In this document: positions 52,276 to 62,343 of the stretch, piece by piece
Numbering within the stretch: position 1 is the stretch's first letter
Layout: each line of letters begins with the position of its first letter
Assembly (NCBI RefSeq): GCF_900103815.1
Contig: NZ_FNHZ01000003.1
Coordinates: forward strand, 186,001-250,000
DNA from: Lachnospira pectinoschiza
Lineage (GTDB): Bacteria > Bacillota > Clostridia > Lachnospirales > Lachnospiraceae
DNA length: 64,000 nt
Reading direction: 5' to 3'
The notes under the pieces: model-generated
What the model saw: the letters and a program-made list of their open reading frames with translations, nothing else
Told to the model about the DNA's origin: nothing
Database searches by the model: none
Made by a program: the position numbers and the translations under genes

Positions 52276-53451
52276 TTATACAAGGTCGATCCTTCTGCCC
52301 TCTTCATCTGAATAGTAAGCTGCATAAACCACCTTCATAACCTGACTTGCAAGATCAAAACAGCCTTGTGGTTCCTTATCATTTAAGACGCAATCCATAA
52401 AATCCACGATTTCATTACAATAGCCTCTTAGCATTTCATCTGCCACAAAAGGCTTATTCCAGCCGGTTACAATTGGAAGCATTTCCGATAGATATACATT
52501 TTCCATACCCACAGAATCCACCATATAGGTCTCCATGGCATTATTCATAGTCAAATTACAGTTAATGGCAGTGTCGTTGCAATAAAGCTCCACATAGTTT
52601 TTACTGCCACCAAGCAGGTTATCTGTGGAAATTATTGTGGCCTTACTTCCATCTGTAAATGTAATCACAGCAGTTCCTGCATCTTCCACATCCACAGGTC
52701 TAGCATCTATGTGACGATGCTCGTATTCTGTCAGATTTCTTGTGGCATAGCCCATGTCTGCAACTACAGATTTAACAGTAACATTTTTGCCCATGGCAAG
52801 GGACTCCTGCTCCTTTAAATAAAGGATTGCCCCAAGGGGATGCACTCCATTTCTCATAAAAATTCCACCACCAGTTTTCGACCACTCTCCAGCAACGCTA
52901 GAACTTGAGCCCTTTAGGCTTTCTTCACCCTTCATATATAGAATTCGGCTTTTCTTTGCCCTTACGATTTCTCCTGCTTTAATAATTGCAGGGGCATAAA
53001 CGAAGTTTTCTGCATACATAAACTTCTTGCCAGTTCTTTTAACCACGTCCCTTAACTCCTCTAAATCTGCTAAAAGGGCGTGATACATTTTCTTTTTTGA
53101 AACCTTTTCTCCAATAGGTTTTTCATCTTCTTCACTGCCAAAATAGCCTGTTAGTGGCTTCTCTACAATGACATTTTTCCCAGCTTCTAGTGCCCTTATG
53201 ATTTCAGACTTGTGAAGATAAGGGGGTGTGCAAATATCGATTACATCTATCTCCTTATCCCTTAGTAAATCCTCAAAATCATTAGTTGCATTTTCAAAGC
53301 CAAAACGCTTAATGGCCTCTTTGGCCTGCTCCTTTCGTCTAGCATAGATAGTCTTTAATCTAACCGGAATATTACATCTTTGATAGCCAAAAGCATGTAA
53401 TTCACAGGCTCTGCCGGCTCCTACAACCCCAACTACTACTCGATCCTTCAA
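52276..53451 (-). CDS. Gfo/Idh/MocA-family oxidoreductase
   Basis: The 391-residue protein has a Rossmann fold start (VVVGVVGAGRACELHAFGYQ), DVIDICTPPYLHKSEIIRAL, GKNVIVEKPLTG and YAENFVYAPAI. The EKP motif binds the nicotinamide, as in sugar dehydrogenases of this family. GGIFMRNGVHPLGAILYL supplies the active-site His region. It probably oxidises or reduces a sugar or cyclitol; the exact substrate is unknown. The only suitable start is TTG at 53451, 4 nt after the carrier protein stop, with GGGGG upstream. It ends the six-gene run. Confidence 0.82.
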   Translation of the reverse strand: MKDRVVVGVVGAGRACELHAFGYQRCNIPVRLKTIYARRKEQAKEAIKRFGFENATNDFEDLLRDKEIDVIDICTPPYLHKSEIIRALEAGKNVIVEKPLTGYFGSEEDEKPIGEKVSKKKMYHALLADLEELRDVVKRTGKKFMYAENFVYAPAIIKAGEIVRAKKSRILYMKGEESLKGSSSSVAGEWSKTGGGIFMRNGVHPLGAILYLKEQESLAMGKNVTVKSVVADMGYATRNLTEYEHRHIDARPVDVEDAGTAVITFTDGSKATIISTDNLLGGSKNYVELYCNDTAINCNLTMNNAMETYMVDSVGMENVYLSEMLPIVTGWNKPFVADEMLRGYCNEIVDFMDCVLNDKEPQGCFDLASQVMKVVYAAYYSDEEGRRIDLV

Positions 53452-53455
53452 TTTA

Positions 53456-53701
53456 TTATTCCCCCACTTTTTTAGTCACCAAGTCAATTAAAGAGCCCAC
53501 GACTCTAAAGGAATCCTCCATCATTTCCTCATCGCTAAACTCAATATCAAACTCATCTTCAAGTTCCCCGATAAACTGAATTAATCCCAAGGAGTCCATG
53601 TAGCCCTCCTCCACATAGTTTATCTTTTCAATGTCTGTACCTTCTTTAAAGCTATACTCTTTTTGAAGCCTATCTAAAATGAATTCTCTTACCTTTTCCA
53701 T
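53456..53701 (-). CDS. Acyl carrier protein
   Basis: The 81-residue acidic helical protein has the phosphopantetheine site GYMDSLGLIQFIGELED (DSL with Ser) and a second helix EDEFDIEFSDEEMMEDSF. It is not linked to fatty acid synthase genes; instead it lies 11 nt from an acyl-AMP ligase and near a GNAT-like protein. This suggests that it carries a dedicated acyl or aminoacyl group loaded by that ligase. Confidence 0.87.
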   Translation of the reverse strand: MEKVREFILDRLQKEYSFKEGTDIEKINYVEEGYMDSLGLIQFIGELEDEFDIEFSDEEMMEDSFRVVGSLIDLVTKKVGE

Positions 53702-53712
53702 ATCTAATCCCC

Positions 53713-55269
53713 CTATTCTTTATCCTTCACCCAATCATTTAACTTAGATTTTACCAGCTTTCCCATAGTGTTTTTAGGCAAGGAGTCTAAGATAAATATC
53801 TTATGAGGCTGTTGAAAATCCGCCAAGTTTTTAGCACAAAATAGTCTAATCTTTTTCGTGATTTCCTTTTCCGCAGCCTCAGTCACCACTGCTAGGGCAA
53901 CGATTTCTCCAAGCCTTTCATCCTTATAAGGAAAAGCCGCAACTTCTAAGACTTCCTCTAACTTAATAACCTTATCCTCAATATCCTTTGGATAGACGTT
54001 TACGCCACCGGTTATTATTATTTCTTTTTTTCTTCCTGAAAATGTTAAATAGCCATCTACGTCTAGCTTTCCCAAATCTCCTGTTTTAAAATAGCCATTA
54101 ATCGTCGCCTTTTTAAACACATCTTCTTTATTTAAATAGCCCTCACAAATTAGTGGGGTTTTTACTGCTATTTCTCCAATTTCACCTAGTGGCAGCTCCT
54201 CATTTTCATCAGACAAAATCCTAATATCTACGCCCTTTAGCGGTCTTCCCACCGAATTTAGTTTCTGGCCTGCTTCCTTAAGATTTATATCCGTTACCGT
54301 TGAGCACTCGCTAGTTCCATACATTTCGTGAAAATCGCATTGTAAAAAATTTACCAATTCCTTCTTTACCTCTAAATCTAAGAGGGCGCTTGAGGAAACC
54401 AAAAGTCGCAGTGAGGGACAAGTTTTCTCCTCTGCCTCTTTTAACTCCTTTAGTACCTGCGCTAACTGGGCTGATACTGCTATTGAAAATGTAACCTCTA
54501 GCTTTCTAACTAAATCTAGCCACAACTTTGGTGTAAACCTTGGCAAAATAACTGCTGTTGCACCAAGTATAAGGGGCATTATTACTAGTCTTTGAGCTAA
54601 GGAATGATATAGCGGTGTTGCTGCTAGAATCTTGTCATTTTTTGTTAGCTCATACATTTCTATATGAGCCTTTGCCCTGATATTTTTATTGTTCTGACTT
54701 AGAATAATTGGTTTTGGATCACCTGTTGAGCCTGAAGTAAGAGTTAGTATAAAGGTCTCTTCCCCCGTGATTTTATCTAAACTTGGTAACTCATCAGTCA
54801 TTTCTAAAACCTTATCAAAGCTATCAATCTTTAATTTACTCGTTTCTTTAATTTCAATATCTTCTATTTTCCCATCAAGACAAAGCTTTAGACCTGGATA
54901 GTCTAATAAAATATTATTATCTTCTTTTAAAACTTCCTTATAAAAGGACTTTCTAGCAATTATATGTTTTACATTAGCTGCCTTAAAGGCAATGTCTAAA
55001 TCTTTACTATTAAGGGTTGGATTAACTGGCGCAAGACCTGCGCCTAGAGCTGTCACGGCCATAATTAGCCCTACAGATTCAATACTATTGTTTAAGGGAA
55101 TGCCGATAATATCCCCTCTTTTTACACCACGAGAACTTAGATAGTTTGCATACTTGCACACAAATGTCCTCATCTCTTTATAGCTTTTACTCTCTCCATC
55201 ACAGTAAATAGCCATTTTATCTTCATTTTCATTAGATGCCTCAATAAATTGCTCAAATAATAGTTTCAT
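53713..55269 (-). CDS. AMP-dependent acyl-CoA/acyl carrier protein ligase
   Basis: The 518-residue ANL-family enzyme has the P-loop TLTSGSTGDPKPIILSQ, the A5 motif EMYGTSECSTVTD, A7 GYFKTGDLGKLDVDGYLTFS, and A8 GRKKEIIITGGVNVYPKDIE with the C-terminal Lys in PKNTMGKLVKSKL. It activates a carboxylic acid with ATP. The adjacent carrier protein is its likely acceptor instead of CoA. The substrate is unknown. The start has GGGGGATTT upstream. Confidence 0.87.
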   Translation of the reverse strand: MKLLFEQFIEASNENEDKMAIYCDGESKSYKEMRTFVCKYANYLSSRGVKRGDIIGIPLNNSIESVGLIMAVTALGAGLAPVNPTLNSKDLDIAFKAANVKHIIARKSFYKEVLKEDNNILLDYPGLKLCLDGKIEDIEIKETSKLKIDSFDKVLEMTDELPSLDKITGEETFILTLTSGSTGDPKPIILSQNNKNIRAKAHIEMYELTKNDKILAATPLYHSLAQRLVIMPLILGATAVILPRFTPKLWLDLVRKLEVTFSIAVSAQLAQVLKELKEAEEKTCPSLRLLVSSSALLDLEVKKELVNFLQCDFHEMYGTSECSTVTDINLKEAGQKLNSVGRPLKGVDIRILSDENEELPLGEIGEIAVKTPLICEGYLNKEDVFKKATINGYFKTGDLGKLDVDGYLTFSGRKKEIIITGGVNVYPKDIEDKVIKLEEVLEVAAFPYKDERLGEIVALAVVTEAAEKEITKKIRLFCAKNLADFQQPHKIFILDSLPKNTMGKLVKSKLNDWVKDKE

Positions 55270-55320
55270 AAATCCCCCAGTTGATTTCTCCTATATTTAT
55301 TACCTATATTTATTGTATAT

Positions 55321-56373
55321 CTAATTTAACTGATTAGGTCTGTCTTGATCCCCATCAGCCTTGAAAAATCTTGTATTATCCATTGTATAGTGAACCCATA
55401 TGTCTGCATTTTCCTGTAAAAAAGGTTCAAAATAATTTGGAATAATATTTTTCGTATCCTCTCTATTAATAAATCCTGCTTTTCTTAAAATATCATCCTC
55501 TAAACCAAACTGATAAAAGTCCACATATTCAGCCTTTTTTTCTTGCATTAGATTATCTAGCGATGGGGAAATTCCCAGCAAACTTTCTTCATCTCCTAAA
55601 AAGTCCACAATTCTTAAAACACTAGACTCCATTATATTAATCTGTCTTAAGAAAATAACTGCGCTAGTTTGTCCATTTATTTCAATCCCATAAACTAAGT
55701 AGTTATAAAAAGGATGTTCAAAGTAACGATGCTTGATATAATAGGCATCCTTTACAGGATAAATGTCTGTTTTATTCAAATTATAAGAATTCTCTAGTTC
55801 CTTAAAATTGTCTATTTTTTTCAAAGAATAGTTTTCTCTTAGCTTTGTGACAACATTTTCAATAAGATTCTCTTCATCTTTAATGAGAGCAATCTTATAG
55901 TCCTTAATTTCCCTATTAAGCCTATAAAATTGCTTCATCTTAGCTGTCTTTTCTCTAAAAAATATTTTTCTTAAAGGGATGGTTGTGTTAGGGTTAGCGC
56001 CATTTCCAATATGCATTCTACAGCCAGTAAGTATATATACCCTCCTTGCTAGCTCTATTCCAAGAAGTTTCATATTGTCATGGTCATCCCTAACCTTCCA
56101 CATACTTCCCCAAATGTCCTGATTTCTTTCCTTTTGGCAACGTATAAAACCAAAGATGCCCTCAAGATCTTTGCTGAATTTATCAATAGCAATTACAAAA
56201 TCCACTTCTGTTTCATGAACGTATTCGTAATCAAAAAGTACTCTACTCCTTGACATAATATGCCCCTTACGCCAACATTTATCAATAAATTTCATAATTA
56301 AAGGGACATCATCCAAATTAGCAAGTCTAATGTCATAACGCTTATCAAATTCAGGGTTAATCTTAAATTTCAT
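55321..56373 (-). CDS. GNAT-like protein of a surface-glycan or small acyl-transfer cluster
   Basis: The 350-residue protein starts with a GNAT-like region: YDIRLANLDDVPLIMKFIDK, DFVIAIDKFSKDLEGIFGFI and WGSMWKVRDDHDNMKLLGIE, with GNGANPNTTIPLRKIFF further on. A second half (about 170-350) has YPVKDAYYIKHRYFEHPFYN. Similar proteins occur in polysaccharide loci and are assumed to transfer acyl groups. It lies between FkbM and the acyl-AMP ligase; it could take the acyl chain from the carrier protein. Function is inferred from context. Confidence 0.6.
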   Translation of the reverse strand: MKFKINPEFDKRYDIRLANLDDVPLIMKFIDKCWRKGHIMSRSRVLFDYEYVHETEVDFVIAIDKFSKDLEGIFGFIRCQKERNQDIWGSMWKVRDDHDNMKLLGIELARRVYILTGCRMHIGNGANPNTTIPLRKIFFREKTAKMKQFYRLNREIKDYKIALIKDEENLIENVVTKLRENYSLKKIDNFKELENSYNLNKTDIYPVKDAYYIKHRYFEHPFYNYLVYGIEINGQTSAVIFLRQINIMESSVLRIVDFLGDEESLLGISPSLDNLMQEKKAEYVDFYQFGLEDDILRKAGFINREDTKNIIPNYFEPFLQENADIWVHYTMDNTRFFKADGDQDRPNQLN

Positions 56374-56384
56374 AGGTCACCTCT

Positions 56385-57518
56385 CTACTGTGTGCAAGGA
56401 ACTGCATAAAAAACTAATTCTGCAGCATTATGGGAATGGTGTCTTAGATAATATTTATAATTCACGTCATAAACCGAGCTTTCAACATAACTCTTTATTA
56501 AGTGAGGTAATCTTATTAAATCATCTAGTTTATGATAAACACAAATAGCTAAAGTAGCTTTATTATTTATAATTGTATTTTTCATACCTATAAGAGCCTT
56601 TTCTTCAAAGCCCTCAATATCCATTTTAATAAAACTAGCCTTTGAATCTTTATCAAGAATAGAATCTAACGGAGCTATTTCCACTAGATTTTCCGTTTCA
56701 TAATCTACTAAAACAGAAGCATCCTTTTTTCTTTCATAATAGTATTTTTCATGTTTATCGCCTAAACCAATTTTATAGGCAAATAGATTTTTATACTTTA
56801 ATGAAAGTGAATCTAATTCTTTAAAATTTTCATCCTCCATCTCAAAAGCTCTTACTATAATATCCTTCTTCTCATTTTTTAAGAAATCATAAAAAGCAAT
56901 AGCAGTATCTCCAATATATGCTCCACAATCAATTAATATATGTTCATCATACAAATCTTTAGGATACAAATTATTAAAATACTGCTCAGAAGTCCATAAG
57001 GATATTAATTCCCTACAACTTTCCCTTTTAATATTATTAGCTCTCGCACCTATAAAAGAACGAAAAACCATTTTTGATTCTTCATCCTCAAATAAATCAT
57101 AAATTCGATTTAATTCTTCTTTATGCTTCACTACCCATTCTGCTGTCATTGTATATAGTTGATTTCTGTCTACATAACTGTATAAATGTACCTTCATTTT
57201 TGATTTTAAATCATTCATAATATGAATAACATCAGCACCAGTTGCGCAAACTACTATATTTGCCTCTTTTAGCTGTTTATGTATATCATCAACTAAATAA
57301 ACCGATTTATTAAGGAATACTTTTCCTTTTTTAAAATACTGTTTACCTTCTAAATAAGCAGTTACACTAAGTCCATTTCTATTAAGTAAATCTGTAAATG
57401 TTTTAGATGCACCTCCGCATCCATAAATAAAAATGTCTGCGTTGCTATTTTTTAATTTTTCAATTAACTCTCCATTAACATCTAATAAATATTCATCAAC
57501 AATATAGTCTTGAAACAT
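56385..57518 (-). CDS. FkbM-family methyltransferase
   Basis: The 377-residue protein has an N-terminal region with a nucleotide-sugar-like Rossmann start (IFIYGCGGASKTFTDLLNRN) and a C-terminal SAM-dependent FkbM domain with EHILIDCGAYIGDTAIAFYD, VRAFEMEDENFKELDSL, and ASFIKMDIEGFEEKALIGMK. FkbM proteins O-methylate sugars or polyketides. Neighbours suggest a glycan or small lipid modification. The two-domain design matches proteins found in capsule and flagellin-glycan clusters. Confidence 0.8.
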   Translation of the reverse strand: MFQDYIVDEYLLDVNGELIEKLKNSNADIFIYGCGGASKTFTDLLNRNGLSVTAYLEGKQYFKKGKVFLNKSVYLVDDIHKQLKEANIVVCATGADVIHIMNDLKSKMKVHLYSYVDRNQLYTMTAEWVVKHKEELNRIYDLFEDEESKMVFRSFIGARANNIKRESCRELISLWTSEQYFNNLYPKDLYDEHILIDCGAYIGDTAIAFYDFLKNEKKDIIVRAFEMEDENFKELDSLSLKYKNLFAYKIGLGDKHEKYYYERKKDASVLVDYETENLVEIAPLDSILDKDSKASFIKMDIEGFEEKALIGMKNTIINNKATLAICVYHKLDDLIRLPHLIKSYVESSVYDVNYKYYLRHHSHNAAELVFYAVPCTQ

Positions 57519-57540
57519 AAAGTTATCCCCCTAAACTTAA

Positions 57541-58737
57541 TTAATGTTCCATTCTCCAAGCTATTGTTCTTCTTAAATAATGCACATAGTCTGGGTTTTT
57601 GCACATACCCTTTCCAGCTACGTCTGAAATCTTAGCTACATCCATGCCGTTACATGCAGTTGTTTTCATAACAATATTTAGAGCATCTACATCTGTATCA
57701 TTAGCAATATAAGTTCCAATACCAAAGGCTACCTTAACCTTATCTTTAAAGTAGGCATTAATCTCATCCGCTTTCTCAAAATTAAGACTATCACTAAAAA
57801 GAAGTGTCTTAGTCTTTGGATCAATTCCAAGGCTTTCATAATGAGCAATCATCTTATCGCCCCACTCAAATGGACTACCACTATCATGTCTAACACCGCT
57901 AAAGAGTGTTGCATAAGTAAGCTTAAAGTCTCTTAAGAAACAGTCTGTTGTTATTGTATCAGTAAGAGCTGTACCATTTAAAACTCCATATTCCTTTACC
58001 CATGCATCAAGGGCATACCAGTTTGAATAAGCTGGATTGTGCTTATGATTACCCTGTCCTACACACATAATCCATTCGTGTGCCATAGTGCCTACAGGCT
58101 TTATATTAAGCTTTTTAGCAAGGTATACATTAGATGTACCAACAAACTTAGAGCCCTTATAATCGTCTCTCATAAGCTCTTTAATAGCTAATTCCTGAGC
58201 CTCTGCTGATAATCTTCTTCTAATACCAAACTCTGAAAATGCTCCAATATTATATTCACCACTAACTAGCTTTTCTACCTTTTTATCTAGTCTATCCTTA
58301 AAGCTTAACATGAGCTTTTCATAATCAAATTTCATTCTAAAATAAACTTCATTAACAATGGCAAGGGTTGGAATCTCATACATAGATGTATTAAGCCAAG
58401 TACCATTAGTTTCTATTGTTAAACCACATGGGTTATTTGTTCCAAATGTAAAATCCTCATATCTTGGATGCCATAAACGTAAAAAATCTACGTATGACTT
58501 CTTAAACCATTGAATTGAAGAGAGATATTCTAACTCTTCTTCACTAAATCTTAATTCGCAATACATTTTTATTTGATGCTTAATCTCTTCTACCATCTCT
58601 TCTGTAAAATGTACATCTTCATTTCTACATTTAAAAGACCAAGTTGTTTCATATCCTGGAAAATGGTGATAGATTGCCTGTCCCATTGAAAATTTGTAAA
58701 GATCTGTCTCTAATAAACTGTTTATAATTTTATGCAT
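57541..58737 (-). CDS. pncB: Nicotinate phosphoribosyltransferase
   Basis: The enzyme starts MHKIINSLLETDLYKFSMGQ, typical of PncB, followed by RHDSGSPFEWGDKMIAHYES and LLFSDSLNFEKADEINAYF near the active site. It makes nicotinate mononucleotide from nicotinate and PRPP for NAD salvage. GGAAGGGG lies before the ATG at 58737, so an upstream start at 58761 is unlikely. It is 22 nt upstream of the FkbM gene and may be transcribed with it; the metabolic link is not obvious. Confidence 0.92.
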   Translation of the reverse strand: MHKIINSLLETDLYKFSMGQAIYHHFPGYETTWSFKCRNEDVHFTEEMVEEIKHQIKMYCELRFSEEELEYLSSIQWFKKSYVDFLRLWHPRYEDFTFGTNNPCGLTIETNGTWLNTSMYEIPTLAIVNEVYFRMKFDYEKLMLSFKDRLDKKVEKLVSGEYNIGAFSEFGIRRRLSAEAQELAIKELMRDDYKGSKFVGTSNVYLAKKLNIKPVGTMAHEWIMCVGQGNHKHNPAYSNWYALDAWVKEYGVLNGTALTDTITTDCFLRDFKLTYATLFSGVRHDSGSPFEWGDKMIAHYESLGIDPKTKTLLFSDSLNFEKADEINAYFKDKVKVAFGIGTYIANDTDVDALNIVMKTTACNGMDVAKISDVAGKGMCKNPDYVHYLRRTIAWRMEH

Positions 58738-58830
58738 AATAAACCCCTTCCTATTTAGCATTAAGCTAAAAAGATAAATTAACGTTATTTTAGCAGATTT
58801 TTATGCATACATAAAGTAAAACTAAGCCAA

Positions 58831-59235
58831 CTATATATGTTTGCCTACAATCTTCTTTGCTAAATCCTTAATCATCTTATCATATTCTTCATCGCTAATA
58901 GGTCTTCCTTCTGCAAAATCAGTATCATCCTCCGCTATAATAAATTCTCCAAAAATCTTTAAATCAAGATGTCTTTTTATTACAGCAATTGCAATAGCTA
59001 TGGTATCTGTATTCCAATCAGTATTATATCCAACTGTATTTATTTCTAGATAAAAACTTCCTTCTTTAATAATAAGTCCTTGATTGTCATTAATTTCTTT
59101 TTTTGCTTTTTTTATTTCATATTCCAACTCAATGCCCAAATATTTAGACAAATCTAAATCTAGTGCTTTAAAAGTTTTAAAATGTAAAACACTTGGCATT
59201 ACACAAGAAAATTTAAGACCGAGCAATCCATTCAT
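58831..59235 (-). CDS. Hypothetical protein
   Basis: I do not recognise a family. From the ATG at 59235 (MNGLLGLKFSCVMPSVLHFK), which follows GAGGTGG, the protein has 134 residues, a mixed alpha/beta pattern and a conserved-looking GLIIKEGSFYLEINTVGYNT segment, and ends with ISDEEYDKMIKDLAKKIVG. No signal peptide or membrane segment is present. It stands between pncB and the ABC module with no overlap. The amino-acid pattern looks genuinely coding. Confidence 0.55.
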   Translation of the reverse strand: MNGLLGLKFSCVMPSVLHFKTFKALDLDLSKYLGIELEYEIKKAKKEINDNQGLIIKEGSFYLEINTVGYNTDWNTDTIAIAIAVIKRHLDLKIFGEFIIAEDDTDFAEGRPISDEEYDKMIKDLAKKIVGKHI

Positions 59236-59332
59236 ATTTTCCACCTCGCAGAAAACGTTACTTATACTATATTTCATTATATCATTTAAATACTTGGCAG
59301 TAAATAGAATCTATCTTTCAAAATCAGTTGTT

Positions 59333-60214
59333 TTATTCGAAATAATATAGATAAACATCTTCTAAATCGATATTGTTATCTACTCGCTTAACTTCATCTG
59401 GTAAATTATCATCAACAATTCTTAGCACCAATCCCTCTTTTCTTTGACGTACATTTCCAATTTTATAACGACGTTGATAATCATCTAACTCATCTAAATT
59501 AATCTTTATTTCTCCAACTTTGCCATCCATTAATTCAATTAAATCTCTAGGAGTTCCATCAGCTATTATTTCTCCGTTTTTTAAAAGTAATACCTTATCT
59601 GCTATACACTCAATATCACTTACCACATGGGTAGCAAAAAGTATGATTTTATCCTTACCTAATTTTGCAATATAATTTCTAATATTAATTCTTTCCTTAG
59701 GATCAAGCCCGGTTGTTGGTTCATCAAGAATTAATATTTGTGGGTCACCAAGGAGTGCCTGAGCAAGGAGCACTCTTTGTTTCATTCCCCCTGAAAAGCC
59801 TCCTATTCTCTTATAGGCCACTTTTTCTAGGTTCACAATTTGAAGCAATTCATCTATTTGCTTATTTTGATTCTTTATTCCTTTTACAGATGCCATATAT
59901 TTTAAGAAGGATTTCGGTGTAAAATCTTCATAAAAGCCCTGTTGTTGTGGCATAAATCCAATTTTAGCTCTAAATTTAGCTCCTAACTTTAAAATATCAA
60001 TAGCCTCATTTCCAATAGTTTCATCTAAATAGCTAATAGTTCCACCATTTTTATCTCGCTTTAAATTATCAGTTATAAGATTAATCATAGTACTTTTTCC
60101 TGCACCATTAGCTCCAAGTAAACCATATACTCCTGGTTTAAATGTATATGTTATTCCCTTTAAAGCCTCAACTTTTCCATATGATTTTTTTAATTCATTA
60201 ATTCTTAGTTCCAT
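59333..60214 (-). CDS. ABC transporter ATP-binding protein
   Basis: The 293-residue ATPase has Walker A GANGAGKSTMINLI, signature GGFSGGMKQRVLLAQALLGD, Walker B QILILDEPTTGLD and switch His in LFATHVVSDI. It overlaps the upstream permease gene by 17 nt. The region is markedly AT-rich. It energises the tandem permease upstream; with the lipoprotein this forms a complete module, perhaps for peptide or antimicrobial export. Confidence 0.93.
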   Translation of the reverse strand: MELRINELKKSYGKVEALKGITYTFKPGVYGLLGANGAGKSTMINLITDNLKRDKNGGTISYLDETIGNEAIDILKLGAKFRAKIGFMPQQQGFYEDFTPKSFLKYMASVKGIKNQNKQIDELLQIVNLEKVAYKRIGGFSGGMKQRVLLAQALLGDPQILILDEPTTGLDPKERINIRNYIAKLGKDKIILFATHVVSDIECIADKVLLLKNGEIIADGTPRDLIELMDGKVGEIKINLDELDDYQRRYKIGNVRQRKEGLVLRIVDDNLPDEVKRVDNNIDLEDVYLYYFE

Positions 60215-62330
60215 ACATACCCCTCAATATATAGCAAATACATAATATTAAAATTACAATTAAGCAAATAAGCATTATTACTTGAAGCAAAATATTAGCA
60301 TATAAGCCAATACATGCCGCAACACCGAAAACAAAAATAAGAATTGGCATATAAAACTCGCTTTTTGCTTTTAATGAAAATATAAGTGTTATAAAAAGTG
60401 CATCAATTGTAAAAAATAGTCTTAATGCTAGCACGAGTAAACAATACCTTGCTATTGTCATTGATAAAAATAAAGAATTCAGCTTACTTTCCATAAAAGT
60501 TATACTTATTACTGGTGCTGATAAAAATTTAAAGCCATACATTTTATTCAAAAATATAATATCTATTAATGTTATTATTAAATAATATATTAATATGAAA
60601 GAGCTTATTATTAATAATTTTTTTGAATATATTTTCTTTAATCCCAATCTTGAGCTTGCAAGCAACTTAACAACTCCTGATTTTCTTTCTTCAAGATAAT
60701 ATCCAGAAGCTAATATTACTGATATTATAATCAAAGCAAGTGTTATACCTACTTCCCTAATAACTGAATTATTTCCTATAATTTCATCATAGCCTCTATC
60801 AGACATTATATATGTATCCACACCATATTCTGTCTTTATTCTATCTTTATATTTAAGAATAGAATTAAATTCCTGCATTAATTTTTCATTTTCTTTAGTT
60901 TTTGCTTCTAATTGCATGCTCTTACTTAATGTCTCTTCATAATTATCAGTATTAACTTCTATTTCTTCAAGTTGCTTTATTAGCTCTCCATTTTCCTGTT
61001 GAAAATTTTCTAAAAAGCTATTAAATAGTTCTAGATTCTCACCACCATATTGACTATAAATATTATCCAATTTTTTCTGTCGCTCTGGAAAATTCACTTG
61101 TGTCATATTTATAAGAAAAAGCTCACCAATTATAGCCAAGATAACCCATACTATTTTTTTATTTCTAAAAAATATTTTATAAAGTTCCAGGCCAGTAAAG
61201 CCTAATTTTGAAAAAACTTTACCTCTTTTTAATTCAAAAAATTCCTTAATCTTTGCGAACCTTATCTTAGAAAATGGATGTCTTCTTGCGTATACAATTC
61301 CAGAGACAAAAAATATTACTATGAATAAAGCAATGACTAAAAATACCATTATAATATCCGATGAAACTGGTTGATTAAACAACTTAACATTTTGGTAATT
61401 TCTAAAATATGTTGAAAAATCAATTATACGATAAATATTAATATTAGCTATTAATCTTCTAATTGAATTATTCTGTAATACTAATGAATAACGCCATTCA
61501 GCAAAAAAGATAATTAGCATTATAACTAAGGCTATATATCTATTTTTTATAAGATTAAGTAATGTGTTAAAAAATAAAATAATAAAGCTCAATCCAATAG
61601 CAATTACTATAATATTTATCACACAAAAACCTATAATAGAATATGGTCTTACACAATTGCTAAACAACATAGAACTTTGTATTGGCGCATCAAGGTCTAC
61701 AAACCCATAAAGTAATGATGCTATTAAAAAAATTATCAAATGAAATATTGTCAATAAAGTAAAAATTATTCCTATATATATTAAATTTCTCTTTAAAGCA
61801 AATATAAATCTACCATTCTTAGCACTATAAGAAAAAAGTATTTCTCCGTTATCATATTCTTTATGTAAATTAAACATAATATAAATCATTATAAAAATTA
61901 CAAAAGCAGATAACTTTGGAATGAATAAAATATACCTATCAAAGCCTAATGTATTAGTAATAACAGGTATAACATTTTGGATTTTACTATAATCATTATA
62001 GGTTTTATTTATATTTTTTAATGTATAAGCATTACTTACTAGTGCACTAAATTTCTTTACCCTATTAGCATTTTCTAAAATTGCTTGATTATTCTCTTGA
62101 TATGATGTTATATAATCAATATAATTATTGGCATCCTCATTATCATCACTATAACTTTGTGCATTCTCATAATTATTTAATGCTGATACATATTCCTTAT
62201 TAAGTCGATTAAACTCTTTAAAGCCACTATTCCCTATACAACTTAATACAAAATAAGCCGATGAAACAATAATTAGTAAACATATCACATATAATATTTT
62301 TTTATCTAAAATTCTCTTTAATTCTGTCAT
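60198..62330 (-). CDS. Tandem ABC-2-type permease
   Basis: The 710-residue protein is built of two similar halves. Each half begins with one membrane helix (about residues 12-32 and 393-412), continues with a long, charged, coiled-coil-like extracytoplasmic loop (about 35-125 and 415-510) and ends with five to six membrane helices. This looks like a fused or duplicated ABC-2 permease. It lies 13 nt after the lipoprotein gene and overlaps the ATPase gene. The substrate is unknown. Confidence 0.78.
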   Translation of the reverse strand: MTELKRILDKKILYVICLLIIVSSAYFVLSCIGNSGFKEFNRLNKEYVSALNNYENAQSYSDDNEDANNYIDYITSYQENNQAILENANRVKKFSALVSNAYTLKNINKTYNDYSKIQNVIPVITNTLGFDRYILFIPKLSAFVIFIMIYIMFNLHKEYDNGEILFSYSAKNGRFIFALKRNLIYIGIIFTLLTIFHLIIFLIASLLYGFVDLDAPIQSSMLFSNCVRPYSIIGFCVINIIVIAIGLSFIILFFNTLLNLIKNRYIALVIMLIIFFAEWRYSLVLQNNSIRRLIANINIYRIIDFSTYFRNYQNVKLFNQPVSSDIIMVFLVIALFIVIFFVSGIVYARRHPFSKIRFAKIKEFFELKRGKVFSKLGFTGLELYKIFFRNKKIVWVILAIIGELFLINMTQVNFPERQKKLDNIYSQYGGENLELFNSFLENFQQENGELIKQLEEIEVNTDNYEETLSKSMQLEAKTKENEKLMQEFNSILKYKDRIKTEYGVDTYIMSDRGYDEIIGNNSVIREVGITLALIIISVILASGYYLEERKSGVVKLLASSRLGLKKIYSKKLLIISSFILIYYLIITLIDIIFLNKMYGFKFLSAPVISITFMESKLNSLFLSMTIARYCLLVLALRLFFTIDALFITLIFSLKAKSEFYMPILIFVFGVAACIGLYANILLQVIMLICLIVILILCICYILRGMYGTKN

Positions 62331-62343
62331 ATTATTTCCTAGC

